From: a bacterium
GTDB lineage: Bacteria > Zixibacteria > MSB-5A5 > GN15 > FEB-12
DNA length: 64,000 nucleotides
Direction: 5' to 3'
NCBI GenBank assembly: GCA_016708025.1
Contig: JADJGQ010000002.1
Span: 1,100,282-1,164,281 of the forward strand
Each line of letters begins with the position of its first letter. Positions within the stretch are counted from its first letter, which is position 1. The notes under the pieces are model-generated. The model was not told the origin of the DNA and did not search any database. It was given only the letters and a program-made list of their open reading frames with translations. Shown here one piece after another: positions 60,498 through 64,000 of this stretch. The position numbers and the translations under genes were made by a program.

Positions 60498-61699
60498 TCA
60501 ACGGGTCTGTTTGCCGATAAGACGCTCCAGGCGCGTGCGAATCCGCTCTTTCTCCGTTGGACCATACGGACATCGCTGTTGTGCGAGTCTGGCAAATTCT
60601 ATCGCCTTTGCGATATCTTTCTCCCGATGCTCATAATAGACCGCCAGTTCGATCGAGGCGCGGTACCCCTCGCGACTATCCGCAACCGACAGCTCCTGCC
60701 AGATCGACACCGCCTGTTCCCAATCTCCCGAGCGCTTGAGCGCCGAAGCATGGAACAGCCGTATCTCCGGAGTCATGTCGCCGACAGACTCATCCGCTAT
60801 CCGTTTGCACAAACTGAGGACCTGAGGCGTACGGTTGCGACGACGGTATACTCGCGACAGCGAATAAAGATCATCGGTCTGATCCAGCACTCCCCCTTCA
60901 GTCGCAAATGCCGAGGCAACATGCGCCAACAGAAAATGAAGACTGACTATATCGTGACGGTTATGTGTCAGCACATCTCCCATCTTGTCGAGCTGCTCTG
61001 ATGCCAGCCATTCGAAATAGACCGACGGAACCAGATAGCCGGGGATATCATCCTGGCGGTGAAACTCGAACAGCCGACGCTCCACATGCGTCAGGTTGCA
61101 CTCTTTCAACCGTCGTTTGAATAATCTTCGCGCCGAATGCAACAGGTCGATATGTTCGCCATAGATCACTTCGCCCAACCCGGTTGACGATCAGCCGGTC
61201 GCACCACCGGGATATCAAATGCCGCTCCGTTGTATGTGACGAGGCATTTCTCGGCCCAAACTCGGCCTGTAATACCTCAACGTCTCGCCGCTTGGTCGAG
61301 TAATCCGGGATAAGTGCTGCCGCACCTCAAATCCTCCTCGACCACCGATCCACAGCCGATCAAAAACGGCACGATCCCGACACCGCCCAGCCCGGTTGTT
61401 TCAGTAGCAAGTAGAGTACCCGGCTGAGATCGATCTCCATCCCGTTCGAGCGCGGTAAATGATGAATGCGGATGCGCGGGGGAGACCAGCGTGGAATCAA
61501 GCGACACCAGCCCATGCCGGTAATCTATCGGAAAAAAGCGTCACCAGTACAAACTGTCCGGCGGCATGTTCCACCAGTTCGCCGCCGAGCGACTGGGCCA
61601 TGCGGCCGTAACGCTCGGGGATATCACGCGACTGCCTCTTCTTCGCCGATCTTACTTCGGCGGGGAGAGATCACGTCGCTTGACACTCTCTCTTCTCAT
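60498..61699 (-). pseudogene. YprB-like RNase H-fold 3'-5' exonuclease, frameshifted
   Basis: The C-terminal 226 residues (60498-61178) are open and continuous: YGEHIDLLHSARRLFKRRLK, then NRHDIVSLHFLLAHVASAFA, followed by a TPR-like tail YELxxx. The part upstream is broken over at least three frames. It includes the catalytic motif ATETTGLGGVGIVPFLIGCG (normally DTETTGL), VRQHLSRITR and VTYNGAAFDIPVV (Asn-Gly-x-x-Phe-Asp). The N-terminal ERYGRMAQSLGGELVEH fragment reaches about 61699. The family is the COG3359-like predicted exonuclease with Asp-Glu at DxE. Because the frames break many times in a small region, sequencing error is likely. Confidence 0.7.
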
Positions 61700-64000
61700 T
61701 GAGACTTCGGGGCTTGTCCATGGCTGACTGGCTCCGATCGCGGATTGTACTTTGAGGCGGGTAAAGCGGTCGGTTTCGCCACGCGAGGAATGGAAGCGGA
61801 AATCACACACATCAGCCGTGTCGGCAGTGACGATCGCCACTGCGGCGGGCCCGACGGAAGCATCTTGATTTGTCTGTGGCAACAAGGTATGTAACTGCCA
61901 TATCTTTTTCATCGATCCCAAGATCTGGCAGTACAATCCCGGTTGGCGATTGGTGGACTCCATTCAGATCAATGATCGCCTGCAACACGGTTGCGGTATC
62001 AAGCATCGACAGACGCCGCCGCCGCGAGTCACCGCCCCCACTTAAACGAATCCCCCAGCAAGCCGTTAAGTCGCGGTATCGCCTGCTGCAACTTGAGCTG
62101 TCCGGACGCACGACTGTTGCCGTTTGCGCACCAGCATGATGCATCTTCCAGCGCCATCATGATCGCATCAGCCCGCACGAATGTCGCCGATCCGCCCGAG
62201 CGACCGATCGCACTGCTCGCGGACCTGCCACCACGGGTGTTGCGTTACGCCTAATAATCCCATTAATGCTGAGGTATCCTTGACTTATCACCCAGCGCCC
62301 GCGACCCGTTCCACCACCAACCCCTTTATTAAATCCGGAGCGCTCTGAGCAAATAGGGACCGCTGGCAACTGATCTTTTCAGGATATTGATGATCGCCAG
62401 TCGTTCCCGTGGTGATTTCGTCTCCAGCTTACCTACAATTATCGGGACAGCATCCGCCCCCAACGCGGCGATAGAGTCTTCCACTCGGCTTGACCATCGG
62501 TTTGAAACTTCACCCTCACCTGAGGATGCGATCACAAACAGCGAGTCGATCTTCTTCTCCAGCAACCCTGCCCGAGAGCCGTTCCCGCTAACAAGAGTAG
62601 CACGGCGGGCGTCAGAATCGGTATCACTTTCTTCATGGTTGGTCGCCTCCGTGCTGTCCTTGGGATACAACTCGATATCCATGCCGCCCCCCAACCGGAA
62701 TCTGGCTTCCAGTAGAGTTCTCTTTCCCATTGCCGGTATACGGAAGCGCCACCCAGATCGATAAACAGCCTGATCGACCAAAATCCCGTCGGCTATCCCC
62801 AAACCCATGCGTATTCTTCGGGTTCTTGATGAAATACCGGTCGTCCCCCCTTCATTGCTCGATCTGTATTCCCGCACCATTGCCGATCTGCCCTGCGAAA
62901 GATCACGCCGTGTAGGTGTCATTCCGTGACGATCAGCATGATCCGCACGAATAATCACCATGGCCGCAGCCATGCATCAGCCCTGCCAAAATAAACATCA
63001 TGACTGTGTCATCCACCTCCAGATGCCCAGGGTCAACCTTGTCGCCGCCCCTGCGCATACTGATATGACTGGTATTGTCGTTGCGGAGGAATCATACAAC
63101 ATCCCGAGCGACCACCAATAGCTGGTCCCCTGGCGCGAAAAATATCTGAGTAGTAATTGTCGTTTCCCTTTCAGAATCGACCAGGAAACCAGGCCGCCCG
63201 GAGATCCAAGAAAGAAGGCCGTAGCCGAATCCCCGCGTACATCGAGAGAGGTAATAATCGTCATGCCGAAGTACATCTTTGTATTTGTTCGCCGGCATAG
63301 TACGAATCTGATCCCCTCAAATCATACAGCGTCCCGATCCCCTTTGATGAACCCGAACCCTGGGCATGCAGCGCAGAAATTGTAGATATGGCGCCCCGCC
63401 TCATCGATGACGATCCCCATTCCGTACGTTCTGCTCCCTGCACATGCGTGTCGCCATCATGCCGGCTTGCCCAAGGGCCGCATCATAGAGATTAGGCTCG
63501 CCGAAGAAAGCCTGAACCAACTCCAAATGACTTGCGGAATACCGGTCATCTCCCGCCGAAATCAAGCACAGCCCGACAGAAAAACAGCTGACGCGATCGC
63601 GAAATCCGACTTGGCGTTGTACTGGTCATTCCGGCAAGATCGATAATGATCTACCGGATGCGGATTGGACGGTCGTTCGACAGATTTACAAATATCCTGT
63701 CCCCGCCGATATCGAGAATGAAAGTGAAATCGCCGGTGTAGACATCGCCCTGCGCCCGCCCACACCGCCACCCCGCTTGTTTGCCCAGATATTTGTGTGT
63801 TTGTTTTGTCTGAATAGCCGACCGAATTAGCAGCTTATCGCGAGCCGTCCCGCCCGAATCAGCGATCTGCCTGAGCATCGTCAACCCGGCATGATCTCCC
63901 GAAGGTAACCTTCGGCCGCGAGAATCGGGTCGAGATGGATCTCGGCGCCGAAACGTTTCAACAGCGTGTCGGAAGATTTATGTTTCTCTTCCGCTTTCTC
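61700..64000 (-). pseudogene. Beta-repeat plus HEAT-repeat protein, heavily frameshifted, runs off the window
   Basis: Fragments in all three minus frames together show two parts. Between about 64000 and 62560 there are repeats of GxGxLxDxxGxDxYxA type: DVYTGDFTFILDIGGDRIFV, NDQYNAKSDFAIASAVF, GIGTLYDLRGSDSYYAGEQI, SLGMLYDSSATTIPVISV-like, GGGMDIELYP. These resemble Ca-binding or solenoid repeats of secreted FCB proteins. Between 62560 and 61700 HEAT-like helices appear (DSIAALGADAVPIIVGKLET, SPRERLAIINILKRSVASG). Many frame changes occur within 2.3 kb. The 5' end lies beyond the window. The low quality of this stretch prevents a precise reconstruction. Confidence 0.5.

Overview
This 64 kb window is bacterial chromosome with dense genes, a moderately high GC background and no rRNA, tRNA or CRISPR array that I can see. 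The gene set suggests a Gram-negative member of the FCB group, and candidate phylum Zixibacteria is my best guess. The grounds are large exported proteins ending in a NYPNPFNPST-type C-terminal sorting domain, dockerin-type repeats ending secreted proteins, an S46 dipeptidyl-peptidase, a beta-barrel porin, DUF3857/transglutaminase and head-GIN proteins. Several intergenic regions carry E. coli-like sigma70 promoters (TTGnnn, exactly 17 bp, TAnnnT). That argues against Bacteroidota, whose promoters differ. The taxonomic call is inference.

Layout. 0-3.1 kb: end of rarA, a conserved exported protein, inorganic pyrophosphatase, an acetyltransferase. 3.1-6.65 kb: a visibly AT-richer accessory island bracketed by four copies of a 75-89 bp palindromic repeat. 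It holds a TIR protein with an internal deletion, an IS3-type relic, a lipoprotein and a frameshifted WG-repeat lipoprotein. 6.7-12 kb: valS (one probable base missing), mazG and a porin. 12-22 kb: tandem paralogous unknown proteins, an S46 peptidase (DPP7-like by its S1 residue), a Cys-rich lipoprotein, an acetyltransferase and a 1237-residue TPR/transglutaminase protein. 22.4-29.5 kb: a long probable operon pth-rpsF-ssb-rpsR-DUF2232-rplI-DUF151-LpoA-like and three small genes. 29.5-33 kb: a TPR protein and a secreted protein with a C-terminal sorting domain. 33-36.6 kb: yajC-def-fmt-rng. 36.7-40 kb: a Gly-rich dockerin protein, a retropepsin-like protease and a STAS protein. 40-44.9 kb: gyrB-dciA, a head-GIN protein and small unknowns. 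45-51.2 kb: a phage-derived locus (portal, large terminase, ribbon-helix-helix protein, sigma-like HTH protein and a small stand-alone transcription unit) interrupted by a TPR gene and a CYTH gene on the other strand. 51.5-60.4 kb: a CPBP protease, a WxDxR-repeat sorting-domain protein, a coiled-coil/DUF4097-like protein, an HDOD protein and a dockerin protein. 60.5-64 kb: two minus-strand genes (YprB-like exonuclease; beta-repeat plus HEAT protein) broken by many frameshifts, which looks like low-accuracy sequence or decay.

At least five families of short palindromic repeats are scattered between genes. One copy sits in frame inside pth, and another forms the C-terminal tail of the CPBP gene. 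The candidates most worth following up are the portal-terminase pair without capsid genes, the repeat-bracketed TIR island, and the short promoter-to-terminator unit at 45 kb.
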